A program made the translations under genes and the position numbers. Under the pieces are notes generated by a model. It was not told the DNA's origin. It worked only from the letters and a program-made list of their open reading frames with translations, and did not search any database. From Clostridiales bacterium (GTDB lineage: Bacteria > Bacillota > Clostridia > Monoglobales > WRBX01), in contig JAISIR010000004.1 of NCBI GenBank assembly GCA_031261985.1, positions 1-56,272 on the forward strand: a DNA stretch of 56,272 nucleotides. The letters run 5' to 3'. Positions 8,525 through 17,131 of the stretch are shown piece after piece (the stretch's first letter is position 1; each line of letters opens with the position of its first letter).

Positions 8525-9898
8525 ATGAAAAATAGCGATAAAACAATGGAGAAAATTGTTGCATTGTGCAAGGGTCGTGGGTTTATTTACCCTGGCTCGG
8601 ATATCTATGGTGGCTTAGCTAATAGCTGGGATTATGGGCCGTTAGGTGTCGAGCTTAAAAACAACGTTAAGCAGCAATGGTGGAAGGCGTTTGTTCAAGG
8701 CAATAAGCTAAATGTAGGCTTAGATAGTGCTATTTTAATGAACCCCGAAGTATGGGTAGCAAGTGGGCATGTTGGCGGGTTCTCTGACCCGTTAATGGAT
8801 TGCAAGGCTTGTAAAACGCGCCACAGAGCCGATTCGTTAATAGAGCAGGCAGGCGGGCACCCAGAAGGCTGGAGCAACACACAGATGCAAGAGTATATCT
8901 CTGATAATAACATTAAATGCCCTGATTGTGGCAAGCAGGATTGGACGGATATCCGTCAATTTAACCTTATGTTTAAGACATTTGCAGGCGTAACAGAAGA
9001 TTCTAAAAACGCTATATTTTTACGACCAGAAACGGCTCAAGGTATATTTGTTAACTTTAAAGCTGTCCAGCGCACCACACGCAAAAAGGTGCCTTTTGGC
9101 ATAGGGCAGGTGGGTAAATCGTTTAGGAACGAGATAACGCCTGGTAACTTTATCTTCCGCACGCGCGAGTTCGAGCAAATGGAGCTAGAGTTCTTTTGTA
9201 AGCCGGGCGAAGATTTAAAATGGTTTGAGTATTGGAAGAGTTTTTGCCTGGCATGGCTAGAGAATCATGGGTTGTCGAAAGATAACACTCGCACGCGCGA
9301 CCATTCTAAAGAAGAGTTATCGCATTATTCTAACGCAACGACTGATATCGAGTTTATGTTCCCGTTTGGTTGGGGCGAGCTTTGGGGTATTGCCGACCGC
9401 ACGGATTTTGACCTAAAACAGCATGCCGAGCATAGTGGCGAGAACTTAGAGTATATGGATGTTGAAAGTGGCGAGAAATATATTCCTTATGTAATAGAGC
9501 CATCGCTAGGAGCCGACCGTGTTACCCTTGCGTTTTTAGTAGATGCGTATGATGAAGAGGCGGTAGGTGAGGGCGATACTCGCGTAGTTTTGCGCCTGCA
9601 CCCAACGCTAGCACCGTTTAAGGCTGCCATATTGCCATTATCTAAAAAGTTAAGCGATAAAGCAGGCGAGGTGTACGATTTACTATCTCCTCACTTTAAT
9701 ATTGATTACGACGAGGCGGGAAGCATAGGCAAGAGATATCGTCGCGAAGACGAGATAGGGACGCCGCTATGTATAACGATAGATTTTGATACCGAAAACG
9801 ATGGTTGTGTAACGGTTAGAAATCGTGATACTATGCAGCAAGACCGTATTGCGATTGACGAATTAGTTGCGTATGTGAACAATTTTATAAATGGTTAG
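8525..9898 (+). CDS. glyS: Glycyl-tRNA synthetase (single-chain alpha2 type)
   Basis: 457 residues, the dimeric eukaryote/archaea-like GlyRS found in many Firmicutes and Actinobacteria, rather than the alpha2beta2 GlyQ/GlyS form. Class II motif 2 is visible as [20 protein letters not shown] near residue 200, and motif 3 as [13 protein letters not shown] near 330. Two Cys pairs (CKACKTRH and CPDCGKQDW) form a zinc-binding insertion near residues 90-140. The C-terminal 100 residues are the anticodon-binding domain ([12 protein letters not shown] onward). RBS AAGGAA. The remA-gmk genes follow closely and may share its transcript. Confidence 0.97.
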   Translation: MKNSDKTMEKIVALCKGRGFIYPGSDIYGGLANSWDYGPLGVELKNNVKQQWWKAFVQGNKLNVGLDSAILMNPEVWVASGHVGGFSDPLMDCKACKTRHRADSLIEQAGGHPEGWSNTQMQEYISDNNIKCPDCGKQDWTDIRQFNLMFKTFAGVTEDSKNAIFLRPETAQGIFVNFKAVQRTTRKKVPFGIGQVGKSFRNEITPGNFIFRTREFEQMELEFFCKPGEDLKWFEYWKSFCLAWLENHGLSKDNTRTRDHSKEELSHYSNATTDIEFMFPFGWGELWGIADRTDFDLKQHAEHSGENLEYMDVESGEKYIPYVIEPSLGADRVTLAFLVDAYDEEAVGEGDTRVVLRLHPTLAPFKAAILPLSKKLSDKAGEVYDLLSPHFNIDYDEAGSIGKRYRREDEIGTPLCITIDFDTENDGCVTVRNRDTMQQDRIAIDELVAYVNNFING

Positions 9899-9938
9899 TT
9901 GAATAATTCTAAAGAAAAACTTTAAGGGGTAAGTAAAT

Positions 9939-10181
9939 ATGACAAACGAAGGAAAATTACTTAACATAGGTTATGGGAATTTTGTAAACACCGCAAGAAT
10001 AGTATCTATCGTTAACCCCGATAGCGCGCCTATACGCAGGCTTTCGCAAGAGGCTAAAGATAAAAATATGTTGATAGATGCCTCGTGTGGTAGGCGCACA
10101 CGCAGCGTTATTGTTATGGATTCTGGGCATGTTGTAATGTCTGCATTGCAGATGGAAACATTGGCAGAACGCGTGAGGTAA
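9939..10181 (+). CDS. remA: RemA/DUF370 regulatory protein
   Basis: 80 residues, the usual size of this family. Family-typical features are [20 protein letters not shown], the PDSAPIRRL stretch and [21 protein letters not shown]. In Bacillus RemA is a DNA-binding activator of matrix and osmoprotection genes; whether that applies here is inference. The gene sits directly before gmk, as it does in B. subtilis and many Clostridia (remA-gmk-rpoZ), which makes the assignment secure. RBS AAGGGG. Confidence 0.95.
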   Translation: MTNEGKLLNIGYGNFVNTARIVSIVNPDSAPIRRLSQEAKDKNMLIDASCGRRTRSVIVMDSGHVVMSALQMETLAERVR

Positions 10182-10214
10182 TTAGAACATTTTTTTTGGG
10201 GGAGAATATTAAAA

Positions 10215-10781
10215 GTGGGTATACAAATGAAAGGTAAATTATTAGTTGTATCTGGGCCTTCGGGCGTTGGCAAAGGCACTATTTGCGATAGAGCAGTGGC
10301 GCGGTTGCATAACACAATGCTTTCGGTATCTGTTACCGAGCGTCCGCCACGCGCCATCGAAACTGGTGGGCGTAGCTACCATTTTTTAACACCAGACGAG
10401 TTTGACATGCTTGTAGATAACGACGGATTATTAGAGTGGGCGGTATATGGCGGCAACAGGTATGGCACGCCAAAGGCAGACGTTATGTACGCACTAGCAG
10501 ATGGGAATAATGTTATACTAGAGATAGACGTCCAAGGTGGCGAGAAGGTAAAAGCCCAGATACCCGAGACGATTCGCGTGTTTATTGCCCCGCCAAATGA
10601 AGAAGCCTTGCTAGAACGGTTACACAAGCGCGGGACCGAGAGCGAGGAGCAGATTTTAGCCAGGATAGAGCGTGCCCGCGGTGAGATGAAGCATACTAAA
10701 GATTATGACTACGTTATAGTAAACGATAATTTAAATAAAGCCATTGATGAGTTTGTTAAAATAATTGAAGAAGACTTTTAA
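10215..10781 (+). CDS. gmk: Guanylate kinase
   Basis: 188 residues. Converts GMP and ATP to GDP and ADP in purine nucleotide supply. The P-loop GPSGVGKGT is near residues 14-22. The GMP-binding region has SVTERPPRAIETGGRSYHF near 38-56, where the usual TTR is TER. IEIDVQGG-type and RIERARGE motifs follow. The start is taken as the GTG at 10215 because GGGGGAG lies nine bases upstream; the ATG four codons later would be too far from it. The gene ends in a region of strong hairpins. Confidence 0.96.
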   Translation: MGIQMKGKLLVVSGPSGVGKGTICDRAVARLHNTMLSVSVTERPPRAIETGGRSYHFLTPDEFDMLVDNDGLLEWAVYGGNRYGTPKADVMYALADGNNVILEIDVQGGEKVKAQIPETIRVFIAPPNEEALLERLHKRGTESEEQILARIERARGEMKHTKDYDYVIVNDNLNKAIDEFVKIIEEDF

Positions 10782-10783
10782 TT

Positions 10784-10915
10784 ACGCAAAATTGCGCTTT
10801 ATGCAATTTTGCTTCAGCTTCACTTTAGGGTTTTTCTTAAAACGGAAGCCTCTAGCAAAAGTTGGTTTTTACTTTTGCTAGAGAGAAAATTTGCGCGTTG
10901 TTCGCAAATTTTTGG
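10784..10915. other. Cluster of three strong hairpins downstream of gmk
   Basis: Three perfect or near-perfect inverted repeats follow gmk. They are GCAAAATTGC/GCAATTTTGC (10784-10810), CTCTAGCAAAAGT/ACTTTTGCTAGAG (10851-10884) and AATTTGCG/CGCAAATT (10889-10911). They may terminate gmk transcription and belong to the AT-rich hairpin repeats common in this genome. No ORF is present. Together with the two repeat modules that follow they fill the 780-base gap before rpoZ. Confidence 0.65.
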
Positions 10916-10991
10916 TAGCATGGGCGCGGTGGGAATAGGCTGATGTGTGGTTTGGGGCTTGTTTTTCTGAAAACTTATTGTATTGTTTCAA

Positions 10992-11088
10992 GCTATCAAC
11001 GCGGCAAATTGGCAAAACCGCTCAGTCAGGACGAGGAAGTCGCTCTTTATTCCTTCGCTTAGTTTCGCCTCTTTGCCTTGTTGATAGC
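10992..11088 (+). repeat. Stand-alone first module of the 305-bp structured element
   Basis: A hairpin closed by GCTATCAAC/GTTGATAGC carries the same core as the full elements: CAGGACGAG, seven variable bases, CTCTTTAT. The outer stem is completely different from the CTAATATTTT stem of the full copies, and the second module is absent. It lies just upstream of a full copy (11112-11417). This shows that the core is a separable unit whose closing stem is free to change. Confidence 0.75.
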
Positions 11089-11111
11089 GCATAATATTCA
11101 AAGTCTATTAA

Positions 11112-11417
11112 CTAATATTTTTTAAAACAGGCAAGCCGCTCAATCAGGACGAGAAAGGCACTCTTTATTCATTCGCTTCCCTTGCCTATTTTAAAAAATA
11201 TTAGTGGGGAGCCATTTTAGAGGCGTTTTGAGCTCTAAATCTTTTCAAGCTGCGTATTTTACGCTTGCCCGACGAGCCTTTCGCCTATCAACCTTAGCAT
11301 TTGTTCCGCTTGCTTAGTCAAGGGTAAAATGCACGATGCTACGCATCGCCCTTGACACGCAGCGGAAAAATGCTAGCCAGGTTTGCGGCGAAAAACTCAT
11401 TCGGGCAGCGTAAAAAA
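11112..11417 (+). repeat. 305-bp structured element, copy A
   Basis: Module 1 (11112-11204) is closed by CTAATATTTTTTAAAAC/TTTTAAAAAATATTAG with an inner GGCAAG/CTTGCC stem and the core CAGGACGAG-N7-CTCTTTAT. Module 2 (about 11257-11417) is one long hairpin: TTTTACGCTTGCCCGA/TCGGGCAGCGTAAAA, TTTCGCC/GGCGAAA, AGCATTT/AAATGCT, GTCAAGGG/CCCTTGAC and an apical GATGC-tac-GCATC. It is non-coding and lies between gmk and rpoZ. The same element recurs at 14579, 17132 and 55968. Confidence 0.85.
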
Positions 11418-11564
11418 CAGGGCAACGTGAGCATCAGTGTGTTTATAATTCATTGAACATTTTGCGCAACATCATGTTGACCATAATTCTCAATTAGTAC
11501 GAAGTTCTCAATCACATATATAAATATCACTACTATTCTTATCTAAAGGAAGGAAACAAAAAAC

Positions 11565-11813
11565 ATGATTATTTACCCACCATTAACCGAGCTTATGAAG
11601 CGCGATGATATCGACAGTCGATACGCTTTAGTAATTGCCACAGCTAAATATGCACGCATGTTATGCAATAACGCAGGTCAAACGCTGCATAATTTTGAGA
11701 CGGATAAGCCCGTTGCCATGGCTGCCACAGCTATATACAAAGGCTTGGTATCTATACTTCCTGCTAGCGATAATTCTGATGCGTTTGTTGAGTATTTTGA
11801 TGCGCAAGAATAG
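11565..11813 (+). CDS. rpoZ: RNA polymerase omega subunit
   Basis: 82 residues. It shows the omega pattern: an N-terminal helix ending DSRYALVIATAKYARML (near 18-34) and the KPVAMAATAIYKG segment (near 49-61), which corresponds to the conserved KPV..A..EI..G region. Position downstream of gmk is the standard arrangement in Firmicutes. It helps assemble core polymerase around the beta' subunit. RBS AAAGGAAGG. The gene is separated from gmk by about 780 bases of repeat DNA, so it probably has its own promoter, which I could not identify confidently. Confidence 0.88.
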   Translation: MIIYPPLTELMKRDDIDSRYALVIATAKYARMLCNNAGQTLHNFETDKPVAMAATAIYKGLVSILPASDNSDAFVEYFDAQE

Positions 11814-11821
11814 TTTGTAAT

Positions 11822-11885
11822 AAAATTGCATGAAACGCAATTTTATATGAATAAAGCAAAATCGGCTTTTGCCGAAGCCCTGATT
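11822..11885. repeat. Paired hairpins between rpoZ and ruvC
   Basis: AAAATTGC/GCAATTTT (11822-11844) is followed by an AATCGGCTTTTGCCG hairpin with GAAGCCCT (11851-11885). The second part shares AATCGGCTTTTGC and AGCCCT with 7388-7410, so it belongs to a third small repeat family. Confidence 0.55.
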
Positions 11886-11923
11886 TTAGCATTTTTTAAG
11901 TATAGCGAGGAGGGGGGACGCAT

Positions 11924-12415
11924 ATGATTATCCTAGGAATCGACCCTGGCTTAGCTATTGTTGGCTTTGGCGTGCTAGAAGTATTAGGCGATAACCGTCG
12001 CGTTATTGAATATGGCGAGATTAATTCGCCTGCTCACACGCCTACACCTAAGCGGATTAAAATGATTTATGACGATGTTAGTTATGTCATTAATAAATAT
12101 AAGCCCGATTGCATGGCGATAGAAGAATTATTCTTTAACAATAACGCCAAAACCGCTATAGATGTTGCCATGGCGCGTGGTGCCTTGGTGCTGGCGGCAG
12201 AGAATGCAGGGATAGACGTTGCCGAATATACCCCCTTGCAGGTAAAGCAAGCGGTGGTTGGCTATGGCAGGGCGGATAAGAACCAGGTCCAGCAGATGGT
12301 TAAGCTTATGCTTAAGTTGCACGAGGTTCCTAAACCCGATGATGTTGCCGATGCGCTGGCGATTGCGTTGACACATGCAAATACTATTAGATTTGAATTG
12401 AAAATTAGCAATTAA
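11924..12415 (+). CDS. ruvC: Holliday junction resolvase RuvC
   Basis: 163 residues, normal length. RNase H-like fold with the acidic catalytic residues visible: D7 in GIDPG, E67 in AIEELFF, and the C-terminal DDVADALAIALTH pair near 139-142. It cleaves four-way junctions after RuvAB branch migration during recombinational repair. ruvA and ruvB are not in this window. A strong GGAGGGGGG ribosome site precedes the ATG. The hypothetical gene at 12435 begins 19 bases downstream and is probably in the same transcript. Confidence 0.97.
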   Translation: MIILGIDPGLAIVGFGVLEVLGDNRRVIEYGEINSPAHTPTPKRIKMIYDDVSYVINKYKPDCMAIEELFFNNNAKTAIDVAMARGALVLAAENAGIDVAEYTPLQVKQAVVGYGRADKNQVQQMVKLMLKLHEVPKPDDVADALAIALTHANTIRFELKISN

Positions 12416-12434
12416 AAGGAGGGGAGTTTTTTTA

Positions 12435-12980
12435 ATGGAAAATAATTCTGAGCAAGAGTTTATGACGACGCAAAACTCTGATATCCTTAGGTTAGTGAAT
12501 TATAGCATAGAGCAAACAAGCGTACCTTCACCTTTAAGCAAGCATATACTTCAGCTTGCTGCAGTGTCAGCCTTCGTAATTGTTGCGTCTGCTAAATCAG
12601 ATTTTAAAAGTTTTTTAGCTAATGCTGCCGCCGCAGGTGCTGGTTATACGTTTGCCCAAATGGATAGGTCTGTTTTTGACCGAATGGCGTTAGAGGACTT
12701 TATAACCATGGCAGAGAACACTCCTCGAAATAATGTTAAGGTGACAAGTGGGATAATTAGCAAGGTAGAAAGACATGGCATGTACTATATAGAAGCCTAT
12801 GCACTAGATAACTTAAAAAACTTGCCGCGAGCAAAGGATGGCGAGTATAATAAATTAGTTAAGGCAGCTAAAAAGCGCGTTAAAATTGCGTTAAGTGTTA
12901 GGCAAAAACTAAACTCTGATACACAAAAAAAGTCGCCCAAGAACGTTACATACTTAGGCGGCGGAAAGATTATTAAATGA
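12435..12980 (+). CDS. Hypothetical protein in the ruvC transcript
   Basis: 181 residues, not recognised. A hydrophobic, Ala-rich stretch (about 38-75: AAVSAFVIVASAK and NAAAAGAGYTF) could be a buried helix pair or a weak membrane segment. The C-terminal third is basic, with a Lys-rich tail ending GGGKIIK. A very strong ribosome site (AAAGGAGGGG) precedes the ATG. The close spacing with ruvC suggests co-expression, but nothing in the sequence points to a DNA-repair role. Confidence 0.75.
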   Translation: MENNSEQEFMTTQNSDILRLVNYSIEQTSVPSPLSKHILQLAAVSAFVIVASAKSDFKSFLANAAAAGAGYTFAQMDRSVFDRMALEDFITMAENTPRNNVKVTSGIISKVERHGMYYIEAYALDNLKNLPRAKDGEYNKLVKAAKKRVKIALSVRQKLNSDTQKKSPKNVTYLGGGKIIK

Positions 12981-12992
12981 CATTTACATCAT

Positions 12993-13994
12993 TTACATAA
13001 CAATAAAGTTAGGACCAAATTGGGGTTCTGGCTTTTTTTCATTTAAGTCGGCGGGCTGTTCTGCCGCGCCTGCATTGGCGTTATTACGATTGCTTATCTG
13101 TTTTATGTAATCTTTCATGTACTCTTTTAGCTCGTCATTAAACTCTATTAAAAATTGGCGTTTTATATTATCGTCCGGTATATTTTTAAGCCAATCAGCT
13201 AAGTTTTGCCAGCCATTTTCGCCAGCTAATTCTTCATCGGATAGCACTAGTGATGGTAGTTTAAAGATTTCTGCTTTTATTAACTCGATTGCTTCTTTTT
13301 TAGCTTTAGTGGCAGATAGTGTTCCATAAACCTCGCCATCTTGTGGCTGCCACTTTTTTAAAATATCAAGTGTTTCGCTCAAAAAATATGCGCGCAGGCT
13401 TGGGTTTTTAATCCATTTTAATACATTCTCAAAATTAAAGACGGTACCTTTATGCGTCCAGTCCTTACAAAAAATATCTTTCATGAAATTACTTTTTCTT
13501 AAAATTTCTAGCGATTTATTACATAAAAAAACTTCGTTTTGAAGGTTAGCGTCTAAATCGTTCTTGCCAAACAACTCGTACATATAAAAGTTTATATCAC
13601 AAGTTTTAGCCGATAAAAAGGGTGGCTCGTGCTTATACGCATAGTAACTATCCATATAATCGGCACGCGCCTGGTTACTTAAGCTCAAGTTATCGGCTAT
13701 AAAGTTATAGATATTATCGATACCCTCGTTAGGGGATTCGATGGCTTTGTCAAGAATCATATCTAGAGTTATAAGTTTATTGGCATATAAATCGCACATA
13801 AGGGATACGTTAAAGGCATTTTGGTCTAAAATTTCTTCGATTCCATAGTCAATAAAGCCATCATCGTTGCTCTTTTTAAGCTTGCGCAAGGCGTCGCTGA
13901 TGAACTTATTGTTTTTATATTGTTTAATTAGTTCGTTAATTTTATCGCTGTTTTCGGCAATTTGCTCATCACTTTTAAAAAACATCATATTCAT
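12993..13994 (-). CDS. Hypothetical acidic, helix-rich protein
   Basis: 333 residues, not recognised. The sequence is soluble and alpha-helical throughout, with no signal peptide, membrane segment or nucleotide-binding motif. The last 35 residues are Asn/Ala/Pro-rich and probably disordered, ending NFIVM. GGGGGA precedes the first ATG, and a well-formed promoter is at 14021-14049. It runs convergent with ruvC and 12435, with only 12 bases between stop codons. Like several other unknown genes here it may be lineage-specific. Confidence 0.75.
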   Translation of the reverse strand: MNMMFFKSDEQIAENSDKINELIKQYKNNKFISDALRKLKKSNDDGFIDYGIEEILDQNAFNVSLMCDLYANKLITLDMILDKAIESPNEGIDNIYNFIADNLSLSNQARADYMDSYYAYKHEPPFLSAKTCDINFYMYELFGKNDLDANLQNEVFLCNKSLEILRKSNFMKDIFCKDWTHKGTVFNFENVLKWIKNPSLRAYFLSETLDILKKWQPQDGEVYGTLSATKAKKEAIELIKAEIFKLPSLVLSDEELAGENGWQNLADWLKNIPDDNIKRQFLIEFNDELKEYMKDYIKQISNRNNANAGAAEQPADLNEKKPEPQFGPNFIVM

Positions 13995-14020
13995 CGCGCG
14001 CTATTCCCCCTATTAATACC

Positions 14021-14049
14021 ATTATACCACAAAATTAGATGAATTGCAA
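14021..14049 (-). promoter_or_regulatory. Sigma-A promoter for the 12993-13994 gene
   Basis: Minus strand TTGCAA (14044-14049), 17 bp, TATAAT (14021-14026). Just to the right is a short tandem repeat of ATGTTAATTCT units (14063-14095) that marks the end of the neighbouring gene. Confidence 0.8.
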
Positions 14050-14091
14050 CATGTAAATTGGCTGTTATGTTAATTCTATGTTAATTCTATG

Positions 14092-14532
14092 TTAATTTTT
14101 TATTATTACTCGGCATAAGGTGCTAACTCCGCTTTTAATTTCTATTGGTGAGTAATTATACGCCAATATCACATTAGCCGAGACATCATGCAACATCACT
14201 TGCCTTTTACTGTTTTCATCTGTTTTAGCGATATCGGCTGATGAGTCTATCTCGATAACAGAGTTATCGCTGACGGTAATGGTGATTGTTGGCTTATTAA
14301 ACAGAGCGATAACTTTGCCATTTTGCAATACTTTAATATTATCAGAAGGCTCGCCATTTAAGGCTAGCGTAAGCTCGCCTAGTGCGATATTATTTGCATT
14401 GCCAACATTCTCGGCGCGTGAGTATAGGGCGTCTCTACCCTCGGGGAAGACAAGCAGCAACTGTGTAATGCCAAGCGCAATAACCGACACGCCAAAAAGG
14501 ATAATGAAAAGGACGGATAGGAGTTTTTTCAT
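14092..14532 (-). CDS. Small membrane-anchored extracytoplasmic protein
   Basis: 146 residues. Residues about 5-28 are one hydrophobic segment after MKK, so the protein is exported or anchored. The remaining 115 residues are beta-rich (TLALNGEPSDN, KVIALFNKPTITITVSDNS). They faintly recall the NusG-II-type domains found in clostridial exported proteins, but the match is too weak to assign. AGAGGTG precedes the ATG. It lies alone between an unknown gene and repeat copy B. Confidence 0.7.
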   Translation of the reverse strand: MKKLLSVLFIILFGVSVIALGITQLLLVFPEGRDALYSRAENVGNANNIALGELTLALNGEPSDNIKVLQNGKVIALFNKPTITITVSDNSVIEIDSSADIAKTDENSKRQVMLHDVSANVILAYNYSPIEIKSGVSTLCRVIIKN

Positions 14533-14578
14533 GGGAACACCTCTATAAAAACTTGGTTTTTATTATTAATTTTGCTAT

Positions 14579-14882
14579 CTAATATTTTTTAAAACGGTCA
14601 AAACGCAAAGGCAGGACGAGAAGGGCACTCTTTATACCTTTGCTTACTTTGCCCATTTTAAAAAATATTAGTGGGGTAGATAATTAGAACCTTAAAAACT
14701 CTAAATCTATTCAAGCTGCGTATTTTACGCTGCTCCGCTCGTTTTTCGCGATTTAATCCTAACATTTTGCAGGAAATTGTCAAGGTTAAGATGAACGACG
14801 CTACGCGCCGACCTTGACACTTCCCTTAGCAAAATGCGGATGAAATTCTCTGCGAAAAACTCATTCGGGCAGCGTAAAAAAA
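14579..14882 (+). repeat. 305-bp structured element, copy B (most diverged)
   Basis: Same two-module plan as copy A, with informative changes. In module 1 the core is flanked by a perfect GCAAAGG/CCTTTGC stem. In module 2 the stem GTCAAGGG/CCCTTGAC of other copies is GTCAAGGT/ACCTTGAC, and CATTTTGC/GCAAAATG with GGAA/TTCC replaces AGCATTT/AAATGCT with TCCGCT/AGCGGA. Both strands changed together, so pairing is preserved. It fills most of the gap between the 14092 gene and the helicase. Confidence 0.85.
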
Positions 14883-14933
14883 TAAGCGCACGTTTTTAGG
14901 TAAACCTTCATTCTTCATTATCTCTCTTTCATA

Positions 14934-14962
14934 TTGACATTATCCCCAACATCTGATATTAT
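14934..14962 (+). promoter_or_regulatory. Sigma-A promoter giving a leaderless helicase mRNA
   Basis: TTGACA (14934-14939), 17 bp, TATTAT (14957-14962). The ATG begins at 14969, seven bases after the -10 box, which is where transcription should start. There is no Shine-Dalgarno sequence. Confidence 0.8.
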
Positions 14963-14968
14963 ATATCT

Positions 14969-17089
14969 ATGAAAAACATTAACGAAGAATTTGTAAATAT
15001 GGCAATAGATGCTAGCGATAAGTATTATACTTTTTTAGACGAAACGAACCGCGGAATCGCTAGAATTAATGCTACTTATCAAAAATCTGCTAGCGATGGT
15101 GATATGCTATCACTTAAACTTTCGCGGCGGATATTTGATATTGATTGCATAGGTCTAGAAATTTTTGAGCAAGAGATTGAGCCAGCCGATTTTAAAGTGT
15201 TAAACTATGACGACAAGCAAAATATTATGCAGCTGCGTCTTAAATGTAAAGATGCACAAAGTTATATTACGCAATTAAACGAGAAAAAGAATGCGCATGG
15301 CGATATAATGGTTATAAGCGATTTAAAGTTTTTAGTTAAGCGCGTGCAAACTTGGTTTGAAGATTATGGCGACGATATAATGTTCCCAGATAAGCCTAAA
15401 AAGCATGACAATCTGGATTATTTATCTAAAATGAATTTATCTGACGAGCAGAAACAAGCAGTGGACCATGTGCTTAGTAACCCCTTTAGTTATGTATGGG
15501 GTGGCCCGGGGACGGGTAAGACACAAAAAGTTTTGGCGGCAAGCGTGTTGCATTATATCTTAAAAGGCGAGCGTGTGCTAATTTGCGCGCCTACTAATAA
15601 CGCTGTCGAGCAAATGTTGCATGGCTTGGTTCCTGCTTTGCATGATTTTGGGATAAGCGATAGTCAGATGTTTCGCCTGGGTACTCCGTCGCATGCCTTT
15701 GGGCTAGAGTTCCCTGATATTTGCGAACAGATAGGCTCGGCAAAGCGAATTAAAGAAATTAACGCTGCCCTTAAAAATGTTGATAAATTAGACGAGATGG
15801 AGCGATTGGAAGAATATATTAGTTTTATTAAAGAAGAGATTATCCCGCGGCTTAAAGATGATACGCCAGCATCGCGCAAAGAAGCTAAGGAACTTGCCGA
15901 GAGCGACCCAGAGCTTAAAAAATTGTTGGGTAAGTTAACATCTAAAAATTGCAAGGTATGTTTAATGCGCGTGAGGGCGTTATTGGCGCAAAAGAGTGTA
16001 GAGCAAGAGATTGAATCGCGTAAAATAGGCGAGTTTGCCAAATGGACTCCTGATGTGTTATTTGAGTATGTTACATCGCTTAAAGAAGAGAAAGAGAAGT
16101 TAGAGAACTCTAACGCTAAAAATAGAATGGAGCAGGCACAAGTTTTAGCCTGCACGGTAGATGGGTATATTGCACGCATTAAGCCAAGCGGAGCCAGCAT
16201 AGAGGGCGATACCAAGCGAAAAAATCGTATGGATAACGAAGCCGAGATTGATGAGAAATCCACCCTCCCCAATTATGACTTTAACGCTGCGCATGTATTT
16301 ATAGACGAATCGGCATATCTATCGCTAATTAAGGCTGCCACATTATTGGGTATGGACGCGCCTTTAACTCTGTTAGGCGACCACATGCAGTTGCCGCCTG
16401 TGTGTGAGATGCAAGACTCTGCCTTTAATCAAAGCGAGAACGAGAATGTTTTTATGTGGGCGCAAAGTGCCATTCATTTAGAAGAGATATTTGCCGACGA
16501 CAGGGCTGTTCTGCGACGTAATTACATTAATGCCACCCCGCCGACCTTTAACTTATTAAAAAAGGTAGATTTAACCACAAGCTTTAGGTTTGGCAACCGA
16601 TTATCGGATATCCTTAACTATTGCGTATACAAAAACGGGTTTAAAAGCGCGGTTGGCGAGACTAACTTTAAAATTGTCGTTATAGATAGCCCTAAGCAAG
16701 CGACCGACGACAAGCGCACAAACGCTAACGAAGCCAGCGGAGTGGTAAGCTATGTCAAGCAAAATCATCTTACCGATTATGCTATTCTTACGCCATATCG
16801 TAAACAGGTAGGGGCAATTAGTGGGTTAATGAGTTATTATGAGCGCGAGAATGTTATGACGGTGCATAGCAGCCAAGGGCGAGAGTTTGGGACGGTGTTA
16901 CTTTCGGTCTGTGATACTTTTGGCGATAAATGGTTTACCGATAGTTGCAATGGAAGGTCTGGCGGGCTAAATATTTTGAACACCGCAATAAGTAGGGCTA
17001 AAGATTGCCTTGTTATAGCCATTGATTGCAAAAGTTGGGATAACACTAGCCCACAATTTTTGAGTAAGATGATAAGCCAGAAGCAATAA
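14969..17089 (+). CDS. Superfamily 1 (Upf1/DNA2-like) helicase
   Basis: 706 residues. Helicase motif I is GGPGTGKTQ near residue 178, motif II FIDESAY near 446, motif III LLGDHMQLPP near 469, motif V VHSSQGREF near 632 and motif VI NTAISRAKD near 672. The layout (N-terminal accessory part, two RecA-like halves with a charged coiled-coil insertion about 255-400) fits SF1B helicases of the AAA_11/AAA_12 type. These unwind RNA or DNA 5' to 3'; the exact substrate is unknown. There is no ribosome-binding site. The promoter position implies a leaderless message starting at the ATG. Structured repeats flank the gene on both sides. Confidence 0.9.
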   Translation: MKNINEEFVNMAIDASDKYYTFLDETNRGIARINATYQKSASDGDMLSLKLSRRIFDIDCIGLEIFEQEIEPADFKVLNYDDKQNIMQLRLKCKDAQSYITQLNEKKNAHGDIMVISDLKFLVKRVQTWFEDYGDDIMFPDKPKKHDNLDYLSKMNLSDEQKQAVDHVLSNPFSYVWGGPGTGKTQKVLAASVLHYILKGERVLICAPTNNAVEQMLHGLVPALHDFGISDSQMFRLGTPSHAFGLEFPDICEQIGSAKRIKEINAALKNVDKLDEMERLEEYISFIKEEIIPRLKDDTPASRKEAKELAESDPELKKLLGKLTSKNCKVCLMRVRALLAQKSVEQEIESRKIGEFAKWTPDVLFEYVTSLKEEKEKLENSNAKNRMEQAQVLACTVDGYIARIKPSGASIEGDTKRKNRMDNEAEIDEKSTLPNYDFNAAHVFIDESAYLSLIKAATLLGMDAPLTLLGDHMQLPPVCEMQDSAFNQSENENVFMWAQSAIHLEEIFADDRAVLRRNYINATPPTFNLLKKVDLTTSFRFGNRLSDILNYCVYKNGFKSAVGETNFKIVVIDSPKQATDDKRTNANEASGVVSYVKQNHLTDYAILTPYRKQVGAISGLMSYYERENVMTVHSSQGREFGTVLLSVCDTFGDKWFTDSCNGRSGGLNILNTAISRAKDCLVIAIDCKSWDNTSPQFLSKMISQKQ

Positions 17090-17131
17090 GCCAGAAGCCA
17101 GAAATGATGTAAATATTTAAAGTATAATTAT

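Noticed and set aside
11418-11564. rpoZ promoter at a TTTATAATTC site near 11443
   Set aside because: A -10-like box exists but no acceptable -35 is found at 16-18 bp, so it was not listed as a feature.
15664-16272. A 202-codon minus-strand frame inside the helicase gene
   Set aside because: Antisense shadow of a coding region with clear helicase motifs; Ser/Leu-rich and without a ribosome site.
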